Shown here: positions 24,404 to 33,172 of the stretch, piece after piece | Layout: every line of letters begins with the position of its first letter | How positions within the stretch are numbered: the stretch's first letter is position 1 | NCBI GenBank assembly: GCA_019637875.1 | Contig: JAHBUW010000014.1 | Location: forward strand, 44,959-108,958 | Direction: 5' to 3' | From: Pseudobdellovibrionaceae bacterium | GTDB lineage: Bacteria > Bdellovibrionota > Bdellovibrionia > Bdellovibrionales > Bdellovibrionaceae | Length of the DNA: 64,000 nucleotides | Position numbers and translations under genes: made by a program | The notes under the pieces: model-generated | Told to the model about the DNA's origin: nothing | The model's database searches: none | The model's input: only the letters and a program-made list of their open reading frames with translations

Positions 24404-25894
24404 TTAGAATTCCATTTCCGTCTGGCAGCGGAGCGGGATCTCGAGATCGGCACGCCGACTGAGCGACGAGTTGTCGAGCGTGTAAATGTGGATCGAGTTC
24501 GTCTTCGAACCCGAAGCCATCGGATAACCCCACGTCAGCACGACCTTGTCCCCCGTCTTCGCCAGGCCGTTTTCGATCAGTGAGCGCTGTACGCTCGCCA
24601 AAACATCTTCGATGTTTTTGTACGGATCGATCACGAGGGTCTGCAGTCCCCACGTGAGCTCCAGACCGTTCAAGACGTCGAACTCATCGGTCACCGCGAT
24701 CAAGCGCGCCCGCGGACGGAAGCTCGAAATCTGCTGCGCGGTCCGCCCCGTGGTCGAGAGGCAAACGATCACTTTCGCGTCGATCTTGAACGCGCTCAGC
24801 GAGGCGCTCGCGCCGATCGACGCCGCGACGCTCAGGTACTCCCGATCGAGAGAGATCTTGTAGTAGTTCTCGCCCATTTCAACTTCACGAATGATTTCGT
24901 GCATGGTCCGAATACACTTGAAGGGATACTTCCCGCTCGCGCTTTCCGCCGAAAGCATGACCGCGTCGGTTCCGTCCAGGACCGCGTTAGCGACATCCGT
25001 GATCTCGGCCCGCGTGGGTCGCGGATTTTCGACCATCGAGTCGAGCATCTGGGTCGCCGTGATCACGGGCTTGTTCATTTCGTTGCAAACGCGGATGATT
25101 TGTTTTTGCACGCCGGGCATGCGGCTTTGACCGATTTCGACGGCCATATCGCCACGCGCGACCATCACGGCGTCACTCAAGCGGACGATCTCTTCCAGAT
25201 TCTCGACCGCCTCGATCATTTCAATTTTCGCGCAGATCTTCGTCTTCTTCCCCGCGGCTTCGACGATCTCGCGCACGCGCCGGATATCTTTCGGGTAACG
25301 GACGAAGCTCAACGCCACGTAATCCACATCCTGCGCGAGGCCGAAATCCAAATCCTTCAGATCTTTGGGGGTCAGCGCATCGACCGCAAGGGTGACGCCC
25401 GGGCAGTTCATGCCTTTGCGATCTTTCAGGTATCCACCGTAAAGAACTTCAGCCGTGAATTCATCCGCTCCGGGCGCGGCCGGCGAAAGAACCCTCAGCT
25501 CCATGAGGCCGTCGTCGATCAGGATTTTCGAACCTTCGCGCACGCTGCGCGCGAGCTCCGGGAAGTCCGAAGGGATCAGCCCCTTCTTCCCCAGAACGGG
25601 CTTCATCGTGATGGTGACGACCTCGCCCGGATCGAGCTGCACGCCGCCGCCCTCGAAACGCCCCACGCGGATCTTCGGTCCCTGCAGATCCTGCAGAATG
25701 GTCACGGGAGCCTGAAGCTCTTTCGAGAGCTGACGGATCGACTGGATGACTTCCAGATGTTCTTCGTGGGTGCCATGCGAGAAGTTCAGGCGCGCCACGT
25801 TCATTCCGGCGTAGATGGCCTTTTTCAAATTCTCGGGGCTACGGGTGGCGGGACCAATGGTGGCGACGATTTTCGTACGGCGGTCTGCAAGCAT
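24404..25894 (-). CDS. pyk: Pyruvate kinase
   Basis: A 496-residue glycolytic enzyme making pyruvate and ATP from PEP and ADP. Seen: RRTKIVATIGPATRSPENL at the N-terminus, NFSHGTHEEH, the catalytic-Lys region ICAKIEMIEAVENL, VMVARGDMAVEIG, PVITATQMLDSM, RAEITDVANAVLDG and SAESASGKYP. The C-terminal allosteric domain is present (VIVCLSTTGRTAQQISSFRP). It converges with the CNB gene. The start is the ATG at 25894. Tandem 14-bp repeats lie just upstream. Confidence 0.97.
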   Translation of the reverse strand: MLADRRTKIVATIGPATRSPENLKKAIYAGMNVARLNFSHGTHEEHLEVIQSIRQLSKELQAPVTILQDLQGPKIRVGRFEGGGVQLDPGEVVTITMKPVLGKKGLIPSDFPELARSVREGSKILIDDGLMELRVLSPAAPGADEFTAEVLYGGYLKDRKGMNCPGVTLAVDALTPKDLKDLDFGLAQDVDYVALSFVRYPKDIRRVREIVEAAGKKTKICAKIEMIEAVENLEEIVRLSDAVMVARGDMAVEIGQSRMPGVQKQIIRVCNEMNKPVITATQMLDSMVENPRPTRAEITDVANAVLDGTDAVMLSAESASGKYPFKCIRTMHEIIREVEMGENYYKISLDREYLSVAASIGASASLSAFKIDAKVIVCLSTTGRTAQQISSFRPRARLIAVTDEFDVLNGLELTWGLQTLVIDPYKNIEDVLASVQRSLIENGLAKTGDKVVLTWGYPMASGSKTNSIHIYTLDNSSLSRRADLEIPLRCQTEMEF

Positions 25895-25947
25895 GCATTA
25901 AGGATTGTCAGAAGTCCCTACACTCGACAAGCCCTAGTTCCGCTATG

Positions 25948-26004
25948 GTGCGGCCGGCTAGGTGCGGCCGGCTAGGTGCGGCCGGCGAGGTGCCCCGGGC
26001 TAAG
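25948..26004. repeat. Tandem 14-bp GC repeats
   Basis: Three head-to-tail copies of GTGCGGCCGGCTAG (25948-25961 and 25962-25975 identical, 25976-25989 with GCGAG in place of GCTAG), followed by a degenerate fourth (GTGCCCCGGGCTAAG). The core GCCGGC is itself palindromic. The array sits between the coiled-coil gene stop and the pyruvate kinase start. Confidence 0.85.
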
Positions 26005-26023
26005 CGCCCCCGGCCGAGGCACC
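25989..26023 (-). terminator. GC-rich hairpin after the coiled-coil gene
   Basis: GGTGCC and GGCACC arms (25989-25994 and 26018-26023) close a GC-rich inner stem eight bases past the stop codon of the coiled-coil gene. There is no U-tract, so it may act as a pause, Rho-independent stabiliser or remnant rather than a classic terminator. Confidence 0.4.
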
Positions 26024-26030
26024 AGGAGTC

Positions 26031-27707
26031 TTAGGCCTTCTTTTTGAGATAGCTCATGCGGTTGCCGATGTCGGCCATGGTCTCTTCATGCCGCTTTTGC
26101 ACGCGCTCAATCTCTTTTTGGTGGGATTCCGCCTGCTGCGACAATCTCACTTCGTATTTCTGAGCCACCGCTTCGGTCTCAAAACGATGGTTTTTGTCGC
26201 GTTGCTCAATACGGCTGTCGCTGGCGTCTTTGATCCGCTTCAACTCGGCCACGTGCTGCTCGTCCATCGCTTTGATTTTAGCTTCGTAGTTCTGCACCAG
26301 GGCTTCCGTGCGTGCTTGGGCCTTCGCATCCTGCGAACGCATTTTGGCTTCCATGCCCATCCGGATTTTCGCCAAACTATCCAAGTGCGCTTCACGTTGC
26401 GCTCCCAGCTGCTCGGCGTAGCTGTCCTTCAGCTGCTCCAAATTCGTTTGGTAGTACTTGCTCTGAACAACCTGGCTGTCGTTCGTCGCCTTCTTCACGC
26501 GATTCACGATCGTGTCGGCGCGTTCCTCCGCGCGATTCACTTTCGCTTCCCCTTCCGCGATCAGGCGCGCGCGATCCTCACGGTACTTCGACTGTTGCAA
26601 ATCCTGATCGCCCCGATTGCGACGATTGGTCTCGCGCAAAAGCTTCTCGGACTTATCGGCCATATCCCCGATCCGACGACGGGTCAGCTCGCGAGATTGC
26701 TCCTGCGATCCTTGAACCTGCCCTTCCAGATCGCGCATACGCGCCTCGTAGCTTTGCACGATGTTGTCGCGCTCGATCTTGGAGCGACGGTTATGCACGA
26801 GATCGGCCTGGATCTTTTCGCTGTTGGCCTTGCGCAGATCGTAATTCGCGCGACGGACCTGACGGTCCAAACGCTCCCCGACCTCCGCCTTTATGTTGTC
26901 GCGAATCTGATCGTTCTTCAAGGCTTCCCCATCCGCGCGGACGCGGAAGTCCTCGCGAAGCGCATCGCGCTCGGCCTTCAGCAGCTGATTGCGATTTTCC
27001 AGCACGGTGGAGTTGATCGCCGCCTGGTCTTCAACGATGGAGCGCCAGTTGCTATCAACCCGCTCACGATCGGAACGCGCCCGACGCTCTTGATCGCGCA
27101 GGCGGGCTTCGTAGTGCGACTTCTGATCGCCTTGGTTTTTCTGCATATCGAAGATCTTGCGATCCCGATCCTGCGCCAACGCCTCGATTTCACGGTCGTG
27201 CTTTTGGTTCAGCTTATCCGTGCGATCAACCAAGGAATCCTTGATCTGGGTCCGCGAGCGCTCGCTATGTTCGGCGAACTGCGCGTCCCGCTCATTCAGA
27301 GCATCACGAAAGTTACGCTCCAGCTCGGAACGTTGCTGATCTTTGATGGCTTCTTGTTTGTTCATTTCCGCGTTCAGGGTCTGACGCAGAACTTTGCTGT
27401 TCGATTCGTTGTCTTCCGTCTTCCGGCGAAGCTGTTCGCGATACATATTGCGAATTTGATCGACTTGCTCGCGATGCGCTTCATCACGTTTCGTGATCGT
27501 TTCACGGGACTTCGCCTGCACGGCATCGATCCGGCCCTCGTAATTGTCCGTGATGTCCTGCACTTCTTGACTGTGCTTCTCTTGAACCCGGCGCAGTTCC
27601 TTTTTTTGTTTCTTGACCCCTTCGGCTTCGCGATTTTCATATTCTTCGCGCGTGCGACGGAGTTCGTCCGTGTGACGTGAACGATCGGAGCTGCTGATTG
27701 AGGACAT
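26031..27707 (-). CDS. Long soluble coiled-coil protein
   Basis: 558 residues, Arg/Glu/Gln/Asp-rich over the whole length, with no signal peptide, no membrane segment and almost no Pro or Gly. Heptad-like patterns run from about residue 10 to 550 (for example EYENREAEGVKKQKKELRR and KAMDEQHVAELKRIKDA), which predicts a near-continuous rod. Strong ribosome site AGGAGG nine bases before the ATG. Bdellovibrio is known to have an intermediate-filament-like coiled-coil repeat protein (CCRP) that supports cell shape. This may be an analogue, but orthology is not shown here. No enzyme motif. Confidence 0.85.
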   Translation of the reverse strand: MSSISSSDRSRHTDELRRTREEYENREAEGVKKQKKELRRVQEKHSQEVQDITDNYEGRIDAVQAKSRETITKRDEAHREQVDQIRNMYREQLRRKTEDNESNSKVLRQTLNAEMNKQEAIKDQQRSELERNFRDALNERDAQFAEHSERSRTQIKDSLVDRTDKLNQKHDREIEALAQDRDRKIFDMQKNQGDQKSHYEARLRDQERRARSDRERVDSNWRSIVEDQAAINSTVLENRNQLLKAERDALREDFRVRADGEALKNDQIRDNIKAEVGERLDRQVRRANYDLRKANSEKIQADLVHNRRSKIERDNIVQSYEARMRDLEGQVQGSQEQSRELTRRRIGDMADKSEKLLRETNRRNRGDQDLQQSKYREDRARLIAEGEAKVNRAEERADTIVNRVKKATNDSQVVQSKYYQTNLEQLKDSYAEQLGAQREAHLDSLAKIRMGMEAKMRSQDAKAQARTEALVQNYEAKIKAMDEQHVAELKRIKDASDSRIEQRDKNHRFETEAVAQKYEVRLSQQAESHQKEIERVQKRHEETMADIGNRMSYLKKKA

Positions 27708-27814
27708 CTTTTTCCTCCTGATAGACTGTCTTCAGGCTATCACGAAGGAATCCACGGGACGGATGGGGAACGAGGCGCCACCCGGAATCTGGGCTTTGGG
27801 GTTAAGACGTACGC

Positions 27815-28597
27815 CTAGTCGGCTTCACCATAAAAACGTTCCCGAAACATCGTTCGGAACCGTTGCCGCTCGGCCTCCACGGCCGCCCGCTTTTGCGCGG
27901 CTTTCGCGGCCGCCGCCTCGCTCGCAATTTGACGATTTTGGATCGTGGACTGATAAAGCGCCGCCGACTCCCCGACCGCCTTTTTGGCGAACTCGCGGTA
28001 CTCCGGCGCCTTCGCTCGGACGTCGGCGTAACCCGCGCCCGTCACATGCAGAAGTCGGTTCATGAGCTCTAGGGGCTCACTCGCGCGCAGCTCGCGCTGA
28101 ACCAGGCGACCCTCGCCGTCCAGTCCCGCGACCAGGCTACGAAAGCCCGTCGGCACGACGGAGGCCTCCACATCCCCATTCTTCAGTTTCATCTGGCCAT
28201 TGAGATTGGCGACTTGCAGCCCCTCGGAACCGCGTTCGATCAACGCATCCCCCGCGAGCACGAGACGAATCTCTCCAAACTTAACCGTCAGATTCTCGGT
28301 CTGCTGAAGCCACCAAGTCCCACTTAAAATCAGGATCTCGTGCACATTCGTGATTCGAAGTTCCGCTTCCGGAGTCGCCAGAAACTTCGCGGAACCCAAG
28401 CGCAATTCGCCGCGCTCGGAAACACGGATCGCGCACGGATATTCCGCTTTCGCGAAACAGCCCTTCGGCAAATCCACAAGAAGCGCGGGCCCGGCCGCCA
28501 AATCCTTATGTTGCGTGACTTCTCCCTCGCTGGCCAAAGCCACCGCCGGCAGAAAGAGCAGAAGTAAGAGGGCGATGCCCGCACGCGCGCGACTCAT
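27815..28597 (-). CDS. Secreted FecR-like beta protein, unknown function
   Basis: 260 residues from ATG 28597, whose ATGA overlaps the stop of the upstream gene; longer upstream starts are inside that gene and lack a signal peptide. The signal peptide is MSRARAGIALLLLLFLPAVALA. The mature part alternates beta strands (GELRLGSAKFLATPEAELRI, LTVKFGEIRLVLAGDALIE, GQMKLKNGDVEASV) in a way resembling FecR-like domains. Residues 210-250 form an Ala/Glu/Arg-rich helix. Its operon partner upstream is a signal-anchored TPR protein. Confidence 0.65.
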   Translation of the reverse strand: MSRARAGIALLLLLFLPAVALASEGEVTQHKDLAAGPALLVDLPKGCFAKAEYPCAIRVSERGELRLGSAKFLATPEAELRITNVHEILILSGTWWLQQTENLTVKFGEIRLVLAGDALIERGSEGLQVANLNGQMKLKNGDVEASVVPTGFRSLVAGLDGEGRLVQRELRASEPLELMNRLLHVTGAGYADVRAKAPEYREFAKKAVGESAALYQSTIQNRQIASEAAAAKAAQKRAAVEAERQRFRTMFRERFYGEAD

Positions 28598-29274
28598 AGA
28601 ATTCGGATATCCCCTTCCAGGGATCGAGCTTGCTCGATGAGTTGCACTTCCTTCGGGAAACTGAGAGGAATCATCTGCAGAATTTCCCGCGCCTCGAGCG
28701 TCCGGCTGCGGCTCTTCATGATCTGACTCAGACGCAGCATCAGATATCCGGTCATCGGGTGATCCGGAAACTGCGTCATCATCTCGTCGATTTGCTCTAC
28801 GCACGGATCCATTTGTCCCGAAAGGTAAAGGCTCTCCGCCCGCAGAAAGCGAGCCTCCAGGGCGGACGGCGACGCGGGATATTTTTCCGTGACGGCCAGG
28901 AATTTCTGCGCGGCGATCACGTATTTTCCCGCGTTGAATTCATCTTTCCCGGCGGCGAGCATCGACGCCGAGAGATCCACCTCTTCGACCGACGCCAACG
29001 CGCGGGCCTGACTGACCAGGGACAGCTCTTGCCAGTTCTTCGGACCACGGTCTTTCGCAAGGGTTTTCAGAACGCTTTGTTGGTAATCGTAGATCTGTTC
29101 GCGCGCGAGCGTTTCACGCAACTCCGACGACTTCAAATCGCGGCGCAGAGACTCGATCTCGAGCGACGTGACGGTTCCGGCCTCACCCAGAAAAACTTTG
29201 GCTTCCCCCGAAACCAGCAAGACCGCCGCGGTCAGAGAAAGGATCAGCACCAGAAATAGATTTTCGCTCTTCAT
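28594..29274 (-). CDS. Signal-anchored TPR protein (YbgF/CpoB-like)
   Basis: 226 residues. N-terminal hydrophobic segment (LFLVLILSLTAAVLLVSG) acting as signal or anchor, then a charged helix (residues 40-70), then TPR-type helix pairs: AAGKDEFNAGKYVIAAQKFLAV, SALEARFLRAESLYLSGQ, then HPMTGYLMLRLSQIMKS. The layout of helix then TPRs resembles CpoB/YbgF proteins that assist cell-wall and outer-membrane coordination, but tol-pal genes are not adjacent. It is translationally coupled to the FecR-like secreted protein. Confidence 0.7.
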   Translation of the reverse strand: MKSENLFLVLILSLTAAVLLVSGEAKVFLGEAGTVTSLEIESLRRDLKSSELRETLAREQIYDYQQSVLKTLAKDRGPKNWQELSLVSQARALASVEEVDLSASMLAAGKDEFNAGKYVIAAQKFLAVTEKYPASPSALEARFLRAESLYLSGQMDPCVEQIDEMMTQFPDHPMTGYLMLRLSQIMKSRSRTLEAREILQMIPLSFPKEVQLIEQARSLEGDIRIL

Positions 29275-29466
29275 GCTAGACCTATCGGCAGGTTCCCGAT
29301 TTAGGTCGAGGGCGATCCGCGGGGTTTACCAACAGAAATTTCTGTCAAGGCCCAAGAATCTCAATTTTTGACGAATTCTGTCAGAAACTTCGCCGCATTA
29401 TTGCTACTTCCGCGAACAACATGGGGACGGGATTCCATAATTTCGATAGCGCGTCCGCTAAGCCCG

Positions 29467-29496
29467 TTGACGGTTTTTGCGGGTCAAACCTAGGTT
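29467..29496 (+). promoter_or_regulatory. Candidate promoter of the HU-like gene
   Basis: TTGACG (29467-29472), an 18-bp spacer, and TAGGTT (29491-29496) lie about 34 bp before the ATG of the HU-like gene, in the window's longest AT-rich intergenic stretch (29275-29529). A perfect 12-bp palindrome CAGAAATTTCTG is further upstream at 29334-29345. The -35 match is good and the -10 match is moderate. Confidence 0.4.
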
Positions 29497-29529
29497 ATGG
29501 CTCCTTTGCAGCGAAGAGGATCGTCAGAC

Positions 29530-29820
29530 ATGAACAAAGCGCAACTCATCGATAAGATCTCTCAGCGAACTTCAATGACCAAGGCTCAATCCGAAATCCT
29601 GATCGACGCGACTTTGGAGATCATCCAGAAGACCGTCGCGAAAGGTGAAGAAGTGAAGCTCGTCGGATTTGGCACGTTCAGCCGCCTGCATCGCAAAGGA
29701 CGCAAGGGGCGCAACCCCAAAACCGGAGAAACCGTCGATATCCCCGGGGGCAAAGTCCCGCGCTTCAAGCCGGGTAAAGAGTTTAAGAGTTTGATGCCGT
29801 CGCGAGAGCGCGGGGACTGA
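29530..29820 (+). CDS. HU/IHF-family DNA-binding protein
   Basis: 96 residues from ATG 29530. HU-family dimers bend and compact DNA. Seen: MNKAQLIDKISQRTSMTKAQ helix-turn-helix start, the GEEVKLVGFGTF core, the RKGRKGRNPKTGETVDIP DNA-binding arm with the intercalating Pro, and the closing FKPGKEFKSLM. Length and motifs are normal. It is monocistronic and faces the convergent GYF-domain gene. Confidence 0.95.
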   Translation: MNKAQLIDKISQRTSMTKAQSEILIDATLEIIQKTVAKGEEVKLVGFGTFSRLHRKGRKGRNPKTGETVDIPGGKVPRFKPGKEFKSLMPSRERGD

Positions 29821-29837
29821 CCCGCGCCCGCCCTCCA

Positions 29838-32800
29838 TCAGTTCCAGATCGAAGACGAACGCACTTCATTTTCCAGTGACGCCGCCATCTTGCGTGCCCG
29901 ACTGAACTCTCCTACCGAGGCGGGATTCCGGCCCGGGTTGTCCTTCATCGTGACCTGAACCCGCTCCCACTGCGCCGCGAGTTTCTCCCAGTAGTCGAAG
30001 AAAATCAGCTCGTAGCGATTCGTGCGCACCAAACGCAGCTCGCGGGGCGTTTTCTTATCCAGTTCACGTTGCAGGGATTTAATGGCGCCCGCATCTTTGG
30101 CCGACGTTTCCGCCTTGGCGAGCAACTGCGCGAAGTCCTTCGTCGCCTGCAAAAGACGTTTACGCTCCTGCTGCTGATCGTAGCTGATCGCTTTGCGGTG
30201 ACCTTGAAGCGCCTCGCGGAATCCGCCGTCTTTACCGTGCCCCACGCCCCGGCTGAAACGATTCATACCGAACTGAACCGCGACCAAGTACTCACCCTTG
30301 GGTATCCGGGCTTCTTTCACCGACACGCGATAGTAATGATCCTGGACCGCACGCACTTCGTACTTCTGCACGAGCGCGGGCAGATCCAAGATTTGACCGG
30401 CGCGACCTTCGATCCGGATGCGCAAGAGTTCACCTTTGCGGAACGGCCCCATGATCTCGAGGAAGTTGTTTTGCGTATTGATCCGCACGATCGGATTTTT
30501 TCCGTCAAAGTCGCCGGCGGGATTGGCGGCCGCCTGCTGCGCGGCGGGCTCCGCTTTCGGCACCGGCGTCGGGGTCGGCGTTGCGACGGCGACCGCCGGC
30601 GGTTCCGCCACGATCATTTCGGGACCCTCATCTTCCGCAACAGCCGCGGCCGCGGCGGCCGGTTGCGCTTGCGTATGCACTGCCGCAGCCGAAGGATTCG
30701 CCACGGGCGGCACGGGGCGCGGCGGAGTCTTCGCGGACGGCGGGACCTCGATCGGCTCCGTCGCCGAATTCTCCGACGTGTTCGTCGCGACGAAAGGAAT
30801 TTGGCTCGCGCTGGAGCTCGACTGGAAAACCGACTTATCGGTGTTCAAAGTCGCCCAGACTCCCGCACCGAAGATCCCAATCACCATGACGCCAAAAAAA
30901 GGCGCGGCTTTGCTGAAGAAGGTTTTGGGCGGCTCGAAATCGTAAGTGAACTCGGCGCCCGGAGCGGCCTCTTTGCCGGCCGGAGCTTTCGCGACCGCCG
31001 CCGCGTTGACGACGGCTCCAGCCGCCGTCGCGGCGACCGCGGGCGTTTTTGCGGGAGTCCCCGCTTTCGAGGCCACGGGCGCCATCGGCGCAGCCGGCAC
31101 GCTCGCGGCCGGAATTTTATTTTTATCCGCGGCGGGCTTTGCCGACGTCGACTTCGCTTCAGTCGACTTCGTTTCGAAAGAATAACTTTCGCTCAGGCGA
31201 GCGGGATTGATGATCTCTTCCGCACTTCCATCGTCGGGAACAACGGGACTCGTCGCAAAGATCGGCATCGCCGCCTTCTCGACTCCCGCCACCGGCGGAA
31301 CGACGGCCGAGGCCGCGGCCACGGAAGGAGTCGGAGCTGCGGTCACCGGAGACGTCGCGATCGGAGCCGTCGGCTGGGGGAAAGCGGGTCGCGGAGCGAC
31401 GGCTGGCACAGCCACCGGCAATTCCGGAATGGGCGTGAGCTCATCCGAAAAAGACGGCGACGCACTCACCGCCGGAGTTTCCGGCGCGGGAGCTTCCGTC
31501 GACGGAGTCTTTTCCGAGGACGCGGGCGTCGGCTCAGGCACAGACACCGGCGACGCCGCCGCCACCACCGGGATGGCGACAGGCGCGGGAGCGGGTTCAG
31601 GCTCGACGGCCAGCGCCGGAGTCTCATCCGGTACCGGCTCCTCCAAACTCACGACCTCTTGCGATTCCGCTTCGCGCGAAGCGGGCGCTTCCGCCTGAGC
31701 TTCAATGGGAGCGGGGCTCGGTGTTTGAATCAATGCTTCGCTCGAGACTTCAACCGGCGCCTCCACCGGCGCGGGAGCGACCGCCTCTTCCCGAAGGGCC
31801 GTCGCGCGCAGAGCCTGAACGACGAAATTTTCAGGCTCATCGTCGTCCAACAAGATCGGCGAGGCCTCTGGCGGCGCCTCGGCAACAACCGGAGGCTCTT
31901 CTTTCACCGATTCGAAATTCAGAATGGGCACAAGCGTGCTCGCCACTTCAGGCTCGCTTGCGATGACCGGCGCGGGCGTCGACTCACTGAGGTCCACGGG
32001 CATCGGCTCCAACGTCGGCTCCGGAGCATTGGAAGCTTCGGGCGTCGGCTTCGCCAAACTTTGCGGCGAAGGGCTTTGCGGGGACGGTGCGGGATTCGCG
32101 ACGACCGAAATCTCGTGATCGGTCTTCGTGACTTCCGGAGAGAAAACTTGCGCTTTTCCCGGAGCGATCGCCTCGAGATCTTCTTTCTGCGCCTTGCCGA
32201 CCAAACCCAGCGCCCATTCGCGGATCGCTTGACGATCCGGAGTCGCGCCGTCCGGCTTCACTTCCGGAGTCTTCGCCGCGATCTTATCTTCGGGCAACTT
32301 CGTCGCCGCCTTGGCTTCGGGCGCCTTCGCAGGGACCTCGGCTTCGGGCGCCGTCGACGGAATCGACGCGCGCACGGCCGGGGTCTTCTTGGCGACGTTT
32401 TCCACGACGGGCTCCGCAGCCTTCACGGCTTCGGCGGGCTTGGCCGGTGCGACCGGGTCCGGTTGCGCTTCGACAGGTTTGACCGGCGCGGGCGAGGCCG
32501 CCACCGGCGCACTCCCCGCCTGATCCGGAGTCGCGGGCATCATGGCGGCGAAGGGATCCGCATGCGCCTGCGCCAGGTCCGGCATCGAGGCCACTTGATT
32601 CAAGGCCGCCTCGGCGGCCTTCGTCATTTTCAAATTGTGCACGCGGAATTCGGGCACGTCATACAAAGGGACCCAACGTGCGGCGCCCTTTTTCCAGATG
32701 TGATCGCTCGGTTTGATTTTTTCGTCGACCAGCATGCGACGGATTTCGTCCGTATGGAAAGGCCCCTTCTGACGGAAGCGGACTTCCTTCTCGCCGTCTT

Positions 32801-33077
32801 CACGAACGAGAAGCACCCACTGATCTTCGACGGCGCGTTCTTCTTCCGGAAGTTTGATCAAACGTGAAAGCGAGGACCGGTTCTCATCCGAGAAACACTC
32901 TTGCACGAGTTCGGGCCAATCGTAAGCGCGCTTCCACTCGGCGGAGCCTTCACGAAATACGAGGTCGTGCCCCTTCAGCGAGCCTTGCGCGGCCATGGAT
33001 TTGAGATCGGAAAAAGCGTAAGGTCCGGTCGCTTTGCCTTTCTGATTCAAATACCAACAGCGAACTTCGCTGGACAT
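29838..33077 (-). CDS. Giant GYF-domain single-pass membrane protein
   Basis: 1079 residues from ATG 33077, with GGAGG five bases upstream (a TTG codon directly before it is less likely). Two N-terminal GYF_2-type modules (about residues 7-60, with GPYAFSDLKSMAAQGSL, and 85-145, with GPFHTDEIRRMLVDEKI) that usually bind Pro-rich peptides. Next come some 560 residues that are almost entirely Ala/Pro/Glu/Val/Thr. One membrane helix follows near residue 724-745 (APFFGVMVIGIFGAGVWATL), then another Pro/Ala linker and a folded C-terminal domain of about 240 residues. No signal peptide, so the GYF end is cytosolic and the C-terminus periplasmic. The Pro-rich spacer could fold back on its own GYF modules. 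Confidence 0.85.
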   Translation of the reverse strand: MSSEVRCWYLNQKGKATGPYAFSDLKSMAAQGSLKGHDLVFREGSAEWKRAYDWPELVQECFSDENRSSLSRLIKLPEEERAVEDQWVLLVREDGEKEVRFRQKGPFHTDEIRRMLVDEKIKPSDHIWKKGAARWVPLYDVPEFRVHNLKMTKAAEAALNQVASMPDLAQAHADPFAAMMPATPDQAGSAPVAASPAPVKPVEAQPDPVAPAKPAEAVKAAEPVVENVAKKTPAVRASIPSTAPEAEVPAKAPEAKAATKLPEDKIAAKTPEVKPDGATPDRQAIREWALGLVGKAQKEDLEAIAPGKAQVFSPEVTKTDHEISVVANPAPSPQSPSPQSLAKPTPEASNAPEPTLEPMPVDLSESTPAPVIASEPEVASTLVPILNFESVKEEPPVVAEAPPEASPILLDDDEPENFVVQALRATALREEAVAPAPVEAPVEVSSEALIQTPSPAPIEAQAEAPASREAESQEVVSLEEPVPDETPALAVEPEPAPAPVAIPVVAAASPVSVPEPTPASSEKTPSTEAPAPETPAVSASPSFSDELTPIPELPVAVPAVAPRPAFPQPTAPIATSPVTAAPTPSVAAASAVVPPVAGVEKAAMPIFATSPVVPDDGSAEEIINPARLSESYSFETKSTEAKSTSAKPAADKNKIPAASVPAAPMAPVASKAGTPAKTPAVAATAAGAVVNAAAVAKAPAGKEAAPGAEFTYDFEPPKTFFSKAAPFFGVMVIGIFGAGVWATLNTDKSVFQSSSSASQIPFVATNTSENSATEPIEVPPSAKTPPRPVPPVANPSAAAVHTQAQPAAAAAAVAEDEGPEMIVAEPPAVAVATPTPTPVPKAEPAAQQAAANPAGDFDGKNPIVRINTQNNFLEIMGPFRKGELLRIRIEGRAGQILDLPALVQKYEVRAVQDHYYRVSVKEARIPKGEYLVAVQFGMNRFSRGVGHGKDGGFREALQGHRKAISYDQQQERKRLLQATKDFAQLLAKAETSAKDAGAIKSLQRELDKKTPRELRLVRTNRYELIFFDYWEKLAAQWERVQVTMKDNPGRNPASVGEFSRARKMAASLENEVRSSSIWN

Positions 33078-33172
33078 CAATCCTCCAATGACGAAACAAT
33101 CGCTTCACCCCAAAACGCACGCGAACGGGGTTAAGCGCCCGAAATCCTTATCGGTTGCCTTAAAAAATTGTT

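Noticed and set aside
25948..26004. CRISPR array
   Set aside because: The units are 14 bp, head to tail with no spacers, and no cas genes are present.
30069..32867. A 932-codon Arg/Gly-rich frame on the plus strand, antisense to the GYF protein gene
   Set aside because: The low-complexity Arg/His/Gly content mirrors the Ala/Pro/Glu codons of the real gene; there is no start context.
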